A DNA stretch of 64,000 nucleotides from [Actinomadura] parvosata subsp. kistnae (GCF_900323885.1 NZ_OOHJ01000030.1:496001-560000), one strand, 5' to 3'; counted from the stretch's first letter, positions 54,352-62,833 are shown. A program made the numbers and translations. Notes: generated by a model not told the origin, from the letters alone.

Positions 54352-55263
54352 GTGCCCCGATCCGCGCATCGGCGGCCGGCCGCCGGCAGGCTACGCGGCG
54401 CGCGCGGCCTGGCCGGCTGGCTGTTCGTCCTGCCCGCGCTCGCCTTCTACGCGGTGTTCGTCCTGCGCCCGATCGCCCTGACGTTGCAGTACTCGCTCTA
54501 CGACTGGGACGGCATCGGCCCGTCCACCTGGGTGGGCGCGGCCAACTACGGCAAGGTGTTCACCGACCCCGACCTGTTCGACTCGCTGGTCAACGCGTTC
54601 AAACTGATCGTGTTCTTCAGCGCGATCCCGGTTGTGCTGGGCCTGGCCATCGCCGCGACGATCCGGCGCATCGCCGCCAGCCGGCTCGCCCTCGTGGCGC
54701 GCACCGTGCTGTTCCTGCCGCAGGTCATCCCGCTGGTGGCGGCCGGCATCGCGTGGAGCTGGCTGCTGGCCTCCACCGGAGTGATCAACCAGCTGCTCTC
54801 GCTCGTCGGCCTCGGCGGGGTGACCCGCGCCTGGCTGGGCGACTTCGCCACCGCCCTGCCGGCGGTCGGCATGATCGGCGCGTGGGTGCTGCTCGGCCTG
54901 TGCACGCTGCTGCTCCTGGCCGGCATGAGCAAGATCGACCCCGCGTTGTACGAGGCCGCCCGGCTCGACGGCGCCGGCCCGTGGCGGGAGTTCGTCTCCA
55001 TCACCGTGCCGAGCCTGCGCCAGGAGATCGCGGTCTGCGTCACCGTGACGGTCATCGCGGCCCTGGCCAGCTTCGACATCATCTACATCGCCACCCAGGG
55101 CGGCCCCGGCAACACCACCATGGTGCCCGGCCTGCAGATCTTCTACCTGGCCTTCTCCGAGCGCGAGGTGGGCACCGCCTCGGCGCTGGCCGTGGTGCTC
55201 ATGGTCCTGGTGATCGCCTGTGCCCTGCCCATCCAGTGGTTCGCGAAGGACGGCAACAAATGA
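54352..55263 (+). CDS. Sugar ABC transporter permease (MalF/UgpA-like)
   Basis: 303 residues from GTG 54352, three bases after the binding-protein stop codon region. Six membrane helices, starting GWLFVLPALAFYAVFVLRPIALTLQYSLYDWDG, and the EAA loop ALYEAARLDGAGPWREFVSITVPSL, which docks the ATPase. It pairs with the next gene product to form the channel. No ATP-binding subunit is encoded nearby, so a shared MsiK-type multiple-sugar ATPase elsewhere is presumed. Confidence 0.9.
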   Translation: MPRSAHRRPAAGRLRGARGLAGWLFVLPALAFYAVFVLRPIALTLQYSLYDWDGIGPSTWVGAANYGKVFTDPDLFDSLVNAFKLIVFFSAIPVVLGLAIAATIRRIAASRLALVARTVLFLPQVIPLVAAGIAWSWLLASTGVINQLLSLVGLGGVTRAWLGDFATALPAVGMIGAWVLLGLCTLLLLAGMSKIDPALYEAARLDGAGPWREFVSITVPSLRQEIAVCVTVTVIAALASFDIIYIATQGGPGNTTMVPGLQIFYLAFSEREVGTASALAVVLMVLVIACALPIQWFAKDGNK

Positions 55264-56084
55264 TCACCGCTCGGCGGGAGGCCTGGACCGGCCGGCTGCT
55301 GCTCATCGTCCTGATGGCGGTCACGCTCCTGCCGTTCCTCAGCCTGTTCGTCACCGCCCTGCACCCCTCGGGCACCTACCCGGCCGGGCTGGCCTGGCCC
55401 GGCGACCCGCAGTGGGGCAACTTCCTGCGCGCCTTCGAGGCCGCGAACATGGGCGCGCTGCTGTGGTCGAGCGTCCTCATCGTGCTGGGCGTGGTGCCCA
55501 TCTCGATCCTCCTCGGGACGATGGCCGGCTTCGCCATCGGCCACCTGCGCGTCATCGGGGCGCGCGTCGTCTTCCTGCTGTTCGTGCTCGGCCTCACGCT
55601 GCCGTTCGAAGGCGTCATCACGCCGCTGTACTACCAGGTGCGCGACATGGGGCTGCTGAACACGCGCTGGGCCATCATCCTGCCGCTCATCGGCCTGTTC
55701 ATGCCGTTCAGCGTCTTCTGGATGCGCGCCCACTTCGTCAACATGCCCGCGGAGCTGTCGGAGAGCGCCCGGATGGACGGCGCGAACGTGTGGCAGCTGT
55801 TCCGGCGCATCCACGTCCCCCTGGCCATGCCGGCGATCTCGTCCCTGGGCATCCTGCTGTTCCTGTGGACGTGGAACCAGTTCCTGCTGGCCATCGTGCT
55901 CGTGGACGATCCGGCGAAGCGCACGATGTCCGGCGCTCTGGGCGCCTTCCAGGGCCAGTGGGGCACCGACATCCCGCTGCTGTGCGCCGGATCGCTGCTC
56001 ATTCTCACCCCCACGCTGGTGATCTTCCTCATCTTCCAGCGGCACTTCGTCAAGGCCCTGCTCCAGGGCTCCCTGAAGGGGTGA
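55260..56084 (+). CDS. Sugar ABC transporter permease (MalG/UgpE-like)
   Basis: 274 residues; ATG 55260 overlaps the previous stop (ATGA). Six membrane helices; the EAA loop is ELSESARMDGANVWQLFRRIHVPLAMPAI, and the terminal QRHFVKALLQGSLKG is the usual MalG-type tail. It forms the second half of the importer channel. Confidence 0.9.
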   Translation: MITARREAWTGRLLLIVLMAVTLLPFLSLFVTALHPSGTYPAGLAWPGDPQWGNFLRAFEAANMGALLWSSVLIVLGVVPISILLGTMAGFAIGHLRVIGARVVFLLFVLGLTLPFEGVITPLYYQVRDMGLLNTRWAIILPLIGLFMPFSVFWMRAHFVNMPAELSESARMDGANVWQLFRRIHVPLAMPAISSLGILLFLWTWNQFLLAIVLVDDPAKRTMSGALGAFQGQWGTDIPLLCAGSLLILTPTLVIFLIFQRHFVKALLQGSLKG

Positions 56085-56089
56085 CGGCG

Positions 56090-56146
56090 ATGAGCACGAC
56101 CCGGCTTGACAGCGGGACCAGCCACTATCGGCGGCGTGTCACGTGA
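56090..56146 (+). other. 18-codon open frame coupled to the GH68 gene
   Basis: ATG 56090, five bases after the permease stop and within reach of AAGGGGTGACGG, opens MSTTRLDSGTSHYRRRVT and stops at a TGA that overlaps the GTG start of the GH68 gene (GTGA at 56143). It may be a translated leader that feeds ribosomes to the GH68 gene, which has no ribosome site of its own. It could also be the true N-terminus of GH68 separated by one more missing base. Confidence 0.35.
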
Positions 56147-57294
56147 GCGGTGACCGGCCGGCGCGCTGGACCCGCCGCCATCTCGACCTGCTCGCCGAGA
56201 GCGGCGCGACCACGGCGCCCGTCTTCGACCCGGCGGCCGTACCGCGGGTCCTGCCCGGCCACGACGTGTGGGACCTGTGGCCGGTCCAGGAGGAGGACGG
56301 CTCGACCAGCGTGTCCGGCGGCCACGAGCTGTGGATGGCGCTGTCGGCCCCCGCTCTCGGCCATCCCGAAGAGCGCCACGACCGGGCCCGGATCCGGTTG
56401 CTCGGCAGGAACGGCGACACGTGGCAGGACCTGGGCAACGCCTTCGCCGACGGCGCCTCGCCCGGCAGCCGCGAATGGTCCGGCTCGGCGGTCCGCCGCC
56501 CGGACGGCACCGTGTCGGTGTACTACACGGCCGCCGGGCGGCGCGGCGAGGCGCGCCCGACCTACCGGCAGAGCGTCGTCGAGGCCCGCCCCGCCCTGCT
56601 CGCCGACGGCGACCGGATCACGCTGCACCAGGACGCCGGGCATCGGGAGATCCTGCGCTCCGACGGCCGCACGTACCTGCCGGCCGACGAGGCCGACGGG
56701 GCGCCGGGCCGGATCAGGGCCTTCCGCGACCCCGGCTGGTTCCGCGACCCCGCCGGCGGGCGGGACCATCTCCTCATCGCCGCTTCCACCGCCTGGGACG
56801 ACACCTTCACCGGCGCGATCGCCCTGGCCGAGCCGGACGCCGGCGGCTGGAGACTGCTCCCGCCGCTGCTGGTCGCCGAAGGCGTCAACCACGAGCTCGA
56901 ACGACCGCACGTCGTCGTCCACGACTCCCGCTACTACCTCTTCTTCTCCACCCAGCGCCACTCCTTCCACCCGCCCGGCAGCGCGCCCACCGGGCTCTAC
57001 GGCTTCGTCGCCCCCGCCCTGAGGGGACCGTACGAGCCGCTCAACGGCTCCGGCCTCGTCATCCGCAACCCTGCCGGCGCACCGGACCAGGCCTACGCGT
57101 GGCTGGTGCTGCCCGGCCTCGACGTGGTCGGCTTCGCCAACTACCGATCACCACAGGGCGTGGACCTGCGGCACGCGGACGCCGGGCGGGCACGGGCGAA
57201 CTTCGGCGGGACCGTCGCGCCGGCGCTCAGGCTCGTCCTGGAGGGGACGGCCACGTGCGTCGTGCCCGCTCGGGATCCGCGCGGAGCCCGGTGA
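56143..57294 (+). CDS. Glycoside hydrolase family 68 enzyme (sucrose/fructan-acting), no signal peptide
   Basis: 383 residues from GTG 56143. GH68 marks are VWDLWPVQ (nucleophile Asp ~44), EWSGSA, FRDPGWF (transition-state Asp ~196) and HELERPH (acid/base Glu ~253), in the order seen in levansucrases and inulosucrases. These release glucose from sucrose and transfer or hydrolyse the fructosyl unit. Secreted members are longer and carry a signal peptide; this one has none, and follows an importer operon. I infer cytoplasmic cleavage of an imported beta-fructoside. Its 3' end overlaps the convergent TetR gene by 68 bases. Confidence 0.8.
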   Translation: MSGDRPARWTRRHLDLLAESGATTAPVFDPAAVPRVLPGHDVWDLWPVQEEDGSTSVSGGHELWMALSAPALGHPEERHDRARIRLLGRNGDTWQDLGNAFADGASPGSREWSGSAVRRPDGTVSVYYTAAGRRGEARPTYRQSVVEARPALLADGDRITLHQDAGHREILRSDGRTYLPADEADGAPGRIRAFRDPGWFRDPAGGRDHLLIAASTAWDDTFTGAIALAEPDAGGWRLLPPLLVAEGVNHELERPHVVVHDSRYYLFFSTQRHSFHPPGSAPTGLYGFVAPALRGPYEPLNGSGLVIRNPAGAPDQAYAWLVLPGLDVVGFANYRSPQGVDLRHADAGRARANFGGTVAPALRLVLEGTATCVVPARDPRGAR

Positions 57295-57850
57295 GGTGCA
57301 GGCGGACGAAACGACGCCACGGCGCGTCGTCCCCGTCGGGTGAAGCGGCGACCACTGCTCGTATCGCGATGATGAGCGCCTTGATGTCGTCCGCGGTCAC
57401 GTCCCGCGCGAGATATCCCGCCTCGACCGCCTTCTGCGTGAGCTGCCGGATCCGGTCGGCCGTCCGCGTGCTCACCTCGTCGTCGCTGGGGACCCGATCG
57501 GCCAGGGACGCCGCGTAACGACGCTCCTCCGCGTTGAAGGAGCCGACGAAGTCGAGGAACCGCTCAAGACCGGCCGCCGGGTCGGGGTCCGCGAGCGCGG
57601 CCGCGGCGGCCTCGTCCATCTCCTCGGCGATGAGCCGCGCGATGGCGTCGAGGAGGGCGTCCTTGCCCGTGAAGCGCCGGTAGATCGTGCCGACGCCGAG
57701 GCCGGCGCGCGCGGCGATGGTCTCCATGCTCGCCTGCGGCCCCTGCTCGGCGAACACCGCGCGGGCGGCCTTGATGACGATGACGTCGTTGCGCAGGGCG
57801 TCCCGGCGCGGCGCGCGCGTGGCGCCCGGAGGACTGGGTCGTGAGCTCAT
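57227..57850 (-). CDS. TetR-family repressor
   Basis: 207 residues from ATG 57850. NDVIVIKAARAVFAEQGPQASMETIAARAGLGVGTIYRRFTGKDALLDAIARL is the HTH. It diverges from the alcohol dehydrogenase gene at 57936, and the operator set at 57866-57919 fills the 85-base spacer, so repression of both is likely. Its 3' end lies inside the convergent GH68 gene. Confidence 0.86.
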   Translation of the reverse strand: MSSRPSPPGATRAPRRDALRNDVIVIKAARAVFAEQGPQASMETIAARAGLGVGTIYRRFTGKDALLDAIARLIAEEMDEAAAAALADPDPAAGLERFLDFVGSFNAEERRYAASLADRVPSDDEVSTRTADRIRQLTQKAVEAGYLARDVTADDIKALIIAIRAVVAASPDGDDAPWRRFVRLHLTGLRADPERARRTWPSPPGRA

Positions 57851-57865
57851 CGGCACCAGTGTATC

Positions 57866-57919
57866 CAAAACGGAATCCTCATTCCGAAACGTGTTAAGGT
57901 GAATTTAGATTCCGTTTTG
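57866..57919. promoter_or_regulatory. TetR operator set before the alcohol dehydrogenase gene
   Basis: CAAAACGGAATC (57866-57877) recurs as its exact reverse complement at 57908-57919. In addition CGGAAT (57871-57876) and ATTCCG (57881-57886) form a 16-bp palindrome with a four-base centre. The arrangement suggests one full site and one half site, covering both divergent promoters. Confidence 0.7.
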
Positions 57920-57935
57920 ATGAGGGAGACCCGCT

Positions 57936-58978
57936 ATGAGGAGCACGACCGGCTGGCAGAGCCTCGACCCGACCGGCAACACGCTGACGCGCGTGACCTT
58001 CGAACGGCGTGATCTGCGGCCCGACGACATCGCCGTGCGGATCGACTACTGCGGTGTCTGCCACAGCGACCTGCACCGCATCCACGGCATGCTCGGCGAG
58101 AAGGACCTCGTCCCCGGGCACGAGGCGACCGGCGTGGTCGTCGCCACCGGGCCGGCGGTCACCGGCTTCGCCGTGGGCGAGCGGGTCGCCATCGGCACGA
58201 TCGTCGACTCGTGCGGCGAGTGCGCCATGTGCCTGGCCGGGCAGGAGAACTACTGCTACCACCGCCCGACCACCACCTACGGCGGCACCGACCGCATCGA
58301 CGGCACCCCGACCATGGGCGCCTACAGCCGCGAGTACGTCCTGCGCGAGAAGTTCGCCTTCCACCTGCCTGACGGGCTCGACCCGGCCGCCGCGGCACCG
58401 CTCATGTGCGCCGGCGTCAGCGTCTGGGAGCCCCTGCGGGCCGCCGGCGCCGGCCCCGGCAGCCGCGTGGCCGTCGCCGGCCTCGGAGGGCTCGGCCACC
58501 TCGCGGTGAAGCTCGCCGCCGCGCTCGGGGCCGAGGTCACCGTTCTCAGCCGCACCGCGGCCAAGGAGCAGGACGCCCTGAGCCTGGGGGCGGCCGAGTT
58601 GCTCGTCACCACCGACGAGGCCCAGGTCGCCGCCGCGCGGGCCGCTTCGACCTCGTCCTCGACACCATCGCGGCCGACCACGAGCTCACGCCGCTCATCG
58701 GCATGCTCGGCCTCGACGGGACCCTGTGCGTCCTCGGAAACCCCCTGCTGGCCGGCCCGCGGCTCTGGGAGCTCGGAGCCGGCCGCAAGAAGCTCACCTC
58801 CTCCGGCACGGGAGGGCTGCGGCAGACCGTGGAGATGCTGGAGTTCTGCGCCGAGCACGGCATCACGGCGGACGTCGAGATCCTGCCCTCCAGCGAGGTC
58901 GAAACCGCCCTGAACCGCCTCGCCGCGGGCGACGTTCGCTACCGGTTCGTGCTCGATCTGTCGGACCTCGACGAGTAG
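57936..58978 (+). CDS. Zinc-dependent alcohol dehydrogenase (apparent frameshift)
   Basis: About 347 residues from ATG 57936 (GGGAGAC upstream). Catalytic zinc: CGVCHSDLH and GHEATG; structural zinc: CGECAMCLAGQENYC; Rossmann motif GLGGLGHLAVKLA. One missing G in the run 58639-58641 shifts the frame at ARAA; restoring it gives ARGRFDLVLDTIAADHELTPL and a complete C-terminus. It resembles the YahK/CAD-type aldehyde reductases, acting on small or aromatic aldehydes with NADPH. It is probably induced through the adjacent TetR. Confidence 0.83.
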
Positions 58979-59021
58979 ACGACCGCTCCCCCGCGACGGT
59001 GCCGGGCACCGGCGGAAGGCC

Positions 59022-59624
59022 TCATCGGCCGGGGTCGCCGGTCAGGGCGGTCAGGCAGAGGGCGCGCAGGTCGGCGAAGGCTTGCAGGAGATGTGCGTCC
59101 AGGCTCTGGGAGGAGTCGTCGATCCAGGCCTGGGCCGCCTGGTGGAAGGTGGCCCAGCCGACGTGCGCGGCCAGGCCGGCCGGGCGGGCGGGGACGCCGC
59201 GCCGCCGCAGCGCCTGCGCCGCGGCTTCGGCGATCGAGGCGGCCTTGGCCAGGTCCCGCTCGCGCAGTGCGGGCGTCGCCGCGATGACCCGCAGGCGTGG
59301 CTCGGCGAAGGGGCGGTTGTCCTCAAGGAGGTGCTCGACCTCGCGGAAGGCGTGGAGCAGCAGGTCGAGCGGCTGGAGACCGTCGGGCGCCGCGGCGATG
59401 GCCTGGGTCAGGGCCGCGCGCAGGTCGGCCTCGCCGTCGAAGAGGACCTCGCGTTTGTCGGGGAAGTGCCGGAAGAACGTGCGCTCGGTGAGGCCGGCCC
59501 GGGCGGCGATCTCGGCCGTGGTGGTGCGGTCGAAACCGCGTTCCCGGTACAGCTCCAGGGCCGCCTGCTGGAGGCGGCGGCGCGCTTCTGCTCCGCTGCG
59601 TGGCACGTCCGCAGAATACCCCAT
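59022..59624 (-). CDS. TetR-family repressor
   Basis: 200 residues from ATG 59624 (a start at GTG 59606 is possible). RRRLQQAALELYRERGFDRTTTAEIAARAGLTERTFFRHFPDKREVLFDGE is a TetR HTH. Its start is ten bases from the first of two 22-bp palindromes (59634-59655 and 59680-59701) shared with the divergent epimerase-type gene, which it probably represses. Confidence 0.87.
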   Translation of the reverse strand: MGYSADVPRSGAEARRRLQQAALELYRERGFDRTTTAEIAARAGLTERTFFRHFPDKREVLFDGEADLRAALTQAIAAAPDGLQPLDLLLHAFREVEHLLEDNRPFAEPRLRVIAATPALRERDLAKAASIAEAAAQALRRRGVPARPAGLAAHVGWATFHQAAQAWIDDSSQSLDAHLLQAFADLRALCLTALTGDPGR

Positions 59625-59633
59625 ATGTCAGTC

Positions 59634-59701
59634 ACTGGCGCTACTTGACGCCAGTGACTGACGCTACCTACAGTCGGCGACTGGCGCTACGTAGCGCCAG
59701 T
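59634..59701. promoter_or_regulatory. Two 22-bp palindromic TetR operators
   Basis: Site 1 (59634-59655) has arms ACTGGCG/CGCCAGT and site 2 (59680-59701) is fully symmetric with half ACTGGCGCTAC. Site 1 extends to 14-base arms (GTCAGTCACTGGCG, 59627-59640, and its complement). The sites are 46 bases apart and fill the spacer between the TetR (59624) and epimerase (59726) starts. Confidence 0.8.
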
Positions 59702-59725
59702 CACTGACGTTATGGGGAGAGTTCC

Positions 59726-60649
59726 ATGCATGTCTTCGTCACCGGGGGAACCGGCCAGACCGGGCCGGCGATCGTGGCCGAGCTCATCGCGGCCGGTCAC
59801 ACCGTCACCGGTCTGGCGCGCTCGGACGCCGCCGCCGCCCGGCTGCGATCGCTGGGCGCCACGCCACACCCCGGCTCCCTCGACGACCTCGACAGCCTGC
59901 GCAGCGGCGCCGAGGCCGCCGACGCGGTCCTGCACATGGCGTACGGCGGCGACTTCTCCGATCCCGACGACATGATGCGGCGCGACCGGACCGCGATCGA
60001 GACGCTCGGCCGGCCGCTGGAGCACTCGGGCAAGCCGCTCGTGGTCACCTCGGGCACGCTGGTCATGCCCGCCGGCCGGGAGAGCACCGAGCACGACGAG
60101 CCCGACCCCACCGGCATCGCCGCCTTCCGCGTCGCCGGCGAGCGTGCGTGCCTGGACTTCGCCAACCGGGGCGTGCGCGCCAGTGTGGTGCGCCTGGCGC
60201 CCACCGTGCACGGCCCCGAGGACCACGGGTTCATCCCCATGCTGATCGGCACCGCGCGGAAGACCGGCGTGTCGGCCTACGTGGGAGACGGGAGCAACCG
60301 GTGGCCCGCGGTGCACCGGCTCGACGCGGCCGTCCTGTTCCGGCTGGCCTTGGAGCAGGCGCCCGCCGGCAGCGTCCTGCACGGAGTGGCCGAGAGCGGC
60401 GTCACCTTCAGGAGCATCGCGGAGACGATCGCCCGGCGCCTGGGCCTGCCCACCGTCTCGCTGACCCCGGACGAGGCCGCCACGCACTTCGTCAGCCCGT
60501 TCATGGCCGTCGTCTACGCCTTCGACGGGCCCGTCTCCAGCTCCCACACCCGGGAGCTGCTCGGCTGGTCACCCGTTCACCCGACCCTGCTCGAAGATCT
60601 GGAGCACGGCGACTACCTGACAGAAAGAGGCCCGGCGGGCCTTTCCTAG
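59726..60649 (+). CDS. NAD-dependent epimerase-family (atypical extended SDR) protein
   Basis: 307 residues; ATG 59726 has GGGGAGAG upstream. MHVFVTGGTGQTGPAIVAELIAAGHTVTGLARSD binds NAD(P). The usual YxxxK is not seen; VVTSGTLV and AAFRVAGERACLDFANRGVRASVVRLAPTVHG occupy those positions, so this is an atypical SDR of uncertain chemistry. It is paralogous in style to the protein at 48614-49528. Probably induced when the divergent TetR is released. Confidence 0.82.
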   Translation: MHVFVTGGTGQTGPAIVAELIAAGHTVTGLARSDAAAARLRSLGATPHPGSLDDLDSLRSGAEAADAVLHMAYGGDFSDPDDMMRRDRTAIETLGRPLEHSGKPLVVTSGTLVMPAGRESTEHDEPDPTGIAAFRVAGERACLDFANRGVRASVVRLAPTVHGPEDHGFIPMLIGTARKTGVSAYVGDGSNRWPAVHRLDAAVLFRLALEQAPAGSVLHGVAESGVTFRSIAETIARRLGLPTVSLTPDEAATHFVSPFMAVVYAFDGPVSSSHTRELLGWSPVHPTLLEDLEHGDYLTERGPAGLS

Positions 60650-61605
60650 AGGTCGATGACGACCTTCCCGTGCACGTGCCGGCCCGCCTGGAGCTCGACC
60701 GCGGCGCGGATCTCCTCGATCGGGAAGCGGGCCGCGATCGGCACGCGGAGCCGGCCGGCCGCGACCAGGCCGGCGATCTCCTCGATGGCGCCCGGGGCCG
60801 CGTTGGCGCCGTTGGCCGGCGTGATGCCGTCGATCTGGGCGGCGATGGTGGTGATGCGCTCGTCGGGCACGCCCAGCTCGCGTGCCGCCTGCGCGGCGTC
60901 CGTCCCGTGCAGGTCCATGGCGGCGGTGACGCCGGCGGGAGCCAGCGCGCGGACGCGGCCGGCCAGGCCGTCGCCGTAGGTGACCGGCTCGGCCCCCAGG
61001 GCTCGCAGGGCATCGGCCGAGGCCGCCGACCCCGTGCCGATCACGCGTGCGCCCGCGAGGCGCGCGAGCTGGACGGCGAACACGCCGACCCCGCCTCCGG
61101 CGCCGCCGATGAGCACCGTGTCGCCCGGGCCCGGCTTGACCACGGCCAGTGCCGCGGCGGCCGTGCAGCCCGCGATCGTCAGGGTGGCGGCGGTGCGGTC
61201 GTCGACGCCGTCCGGGGTGCGGTGCGCCTGGCCGCCCACCGCGATGGTCCCCGTCTCGTCCACGACGACGTGGTCGGCGACCGCGCGGGACAGGGCGCCG
61301 CCGAACACCCGGTCACCCGCCGCGAACGAACTCACGCCGGCTCCGACCTCGTCCACCACGCCGGCGTAGTCGGTGCCGAACCCGCACGGCAGGCTCAAGC
61401 CGAAGCGCGCGGCGGTCTCGGCGTCGGAGGTCATGAACCAGTCCATCGGGTTCAGGCCGGCCGCGGTGACCCGTACGCGGATCTGCCCGGGGCCGGCGTG
61501 CGGCAGGGGCACCTCGCGGAGGCGCAGGGCCTCCGGGCCGCCGAACGACGTGAACTGGACCGCCCGGCTCATGGTCGCCGGCGTGTCGAGGCTCGGTTCT
61601 TTCAT
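60646..61605 (-). CDS. NADP-dependent MDR oxidoreductase
   Basis: 319 residues; ATG 61605 has ACAGGTGAG upstream. MSRAVQFTSFGGPEALRLREVPLPHAGPGQIRVRVTAAGLNPMDW, GTDYAGVVDEVG and VLIGGAGGGVGVFAVQLARLAGARVIGT are standard zinc-free MDR blocks (enone/quinone reductase-like). It converges with the epimerase gene (four-base overlap of stops) and diverges from the TetR at 61702, its likely regulator. Confidence 0.87.
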   Translation of the reverse strand: MKEPSLDTPATMSRAVQFTSFGGPEALRLREVPLPHAGPGQIRVRVTAAGLNPMDWFMTSDAETAARFGLSLPCGFGTDYAGVVDEVGAGVSSFAAGDRVFGGALSRAVADHVVVDETGTIAVGGQAHRTPDGVDDRTAATLTIAGCTAAAALAVVKPGPGDTVLIGGAGGGVGVFAVQLARLAGARVIGTGSAASADALRALGAEPVTYGDGLAGRVRALAPAGVTAAMDLHGTDAAQAARELGVPDERITTIAAQIDGITPANGANAAPGAIEEIAGLVAAGRLRVPIAARFPIEEIRAAVELQAGRHVHGKVVIDL

Positions 61606-61642
61606 GCTCACCTGTCCCCTGTCGCGGCTCGCGAAGCAGCGT

Positions 61643-61703
61643 AAACGAACTATGCTCCGTTTTCAGGAACCCAAGCTAGCACAAGTGGAGCGTGATCCGT
61701 TTT
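61643..61703. promoter_or_regulatory. Candidate operator region for the TetR at 61702
   Basis: An imperfect palindrome with arms AAACG (61643) and CGTTT (61658-61662), plus direct copies of TCCGTTTT at 61656-61663 and 61696-61703, 40 bases apart. The second copy overlaps the TTG start. The half site resembles that at 57908-57919 (TCCGTTTTG). No single strong palindrome is present. Confidence 0.4.
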
Positions 61704-62280
61704 GGCCGCCGCAGAGATCCGCAGACCACGGGCGGACGCGACCCGCAACCGCGAACAGCTCCTGGCCGTGGCGACCCGCCTGTTCGCCACGGCCGAGACG
61801 GAGCCGTCGATGCGGGCGATCGCCAACGCGGCCGGGGTCGGCATCGCCACGCTCTACCGGCACTTCCCCACCCGCGAGGCGCTGGTCGACGCGGTCTACC
61901 GCGACCAGGTCTCGCGGCTCACCGCCGGCGCCCGCGAGCTGCTCACCCAGCTCGACCCGCCCGCGGCGCTGCGGCGCTGGATGGACCTGTTCGGGGAGTG
62001 GATCGCCACCAAGAACGGGATGCTCGGCACGCTGCTCGCGATGATCGAATCAGGCGAGATCGCCCATGCCCACACCCGGACCGAGCTGCTGGGCGCCATC
62101 GACGACCTCCTCGAAGCCGGCCGCGCGAGCGCGCAACTGCGCACCGACGTCCCCGCCGAGGACATCGCCGCCGCTCTCATCGGCATCTTCACCGTGGCCG
62201 GCTCGCCCGAGCACGAGGCGATGGCGGCTCGCCTGCTGGACCTCCTGATGGACGGCCTGCGCCCCTGCGGCCAGGGCTGA
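61702..62280 (+). CDS. TetR-family regulator
   Basis: 192 residues; TTG 61702 is the only start before the conserved region (GGAG about 11 bases upstream, a loose fit). ATRNREQLLAVATRLFATAETEPSMRAIANAAGVGIATLYRHFPTREALVDAVYRD is the HTH. It diverges from the MDR gene and shares the regulatory spacer 61606-61701. It converges with the MarR gene at 62287. Confidence 0.85.
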   Translation: MAAAEIRRPRADATRNREQLLAVATRLFATAETEPSMRAIANAAGVGIATLYRHFPTREALVDAVYRDQVSRLTAGARELLTQLDPPAALRRWMDLFGEWIATKNGMLGTLLAMIESGEIAHAHTRTELLGAIDDLLEAGRASAQLRTDVPAEDIAAALIGIFTVAGSPEHEAMAARLLDLLMDGLRPCGQG

Positions 62281-62286
62281 CCATGC

Positions 62287-62766
62287 TCACCGCCGCACCG
62301 GCGCCGACGACGCCCGGTCGTTCACGCGGTCGATCACCTGCCGGCTCCACGTGTGGATGGCCTCGGCCTGCTCGGGCGTGAGCGCGTCGAAGAAGTAGCG
62401 GCGGATGTTGTCCGCGTGCCCCAGGATGGCGCCCTCCACGACGCCGCGCCCCTTGGCCGTCAGCCCGATCCCCACCCGGCGGCCGGAGCGGTCCTCGGTG
62501 CGGTCCACCAGCTCGCGGCTCTCCATCCGCGTCAGCTGGTGCGCCACGCGGCTTTTCTCCCAGGCGAGAGACTCGGCGAGCTCGCTGACGCGCATCCGCC
62601 CCTCGGCCGCCCGGTGCAGCGTCACGAGCACGCTGAACTCGGCCTTGGAGATGCCGTGGTCGCGCTGCAGATCACGGTCGAGCTCACGGGCCAGGAGGCG
62701 CTGCGCCTCCATCCAGTCGCTCCACAGCTCCCACTGCTCAGGCTCCAGGGTGCGGGGCTCGGCCAT
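62287..62766 (-). CDS. MarR-family repressor
   Basis: 159 residues from ATG 62766. WMEAQRLLARELDRDLQRDHGISKAEFSVLVTLHRA, ELAESLAWEKSRVAHQLTRMESRELVDRTEDRSGRRVGIGLTAKG is a complete winged helix with its wing DxRSGR. It diverges from the FAD/NAD oxidoreductase gene. The perfect 17-base inverted repeat in the spacer is its likely operator. Confidence 0.88.
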   Translation of the reverse strand: MAEPRTLEPEQWELWSDWMEAQRLLARELDRDLQRDHGISKAEFSVLVTLHRAAEGRMRVSELAESLAWEKSRVAHQLTRMESRELVDRTEDRSGRRVGIGLTAKGRGVVEGAILGHADNIRRYFFDALTPEQAEAIHTWSRQVIDRVNDRASSAPVRR

Positions 62767-62787
62767 GGCCCGATCGTAACGCCTCGG

Positions 62788-62833
62788 AGTTGACGTGACA
62801 ACTCGCCTCGTGCTTAGAGTTGTCACGTCAACT
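62788..62833. promoter_or_regulatory. Perfect 17-base inverted repeat, MarR operator pair
   Basis: AGTTGACGTGACAACTC (62788-62804) and its exact reverse complement (62817-62833) are 12 bases apart. Each arm is itself roughly symmetric (AGTTG...CAACT), so two MarR dimers could bind. It fills the spacer between MarR (62766) and the oxidoreductase (62874). Confidence 0.85.
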
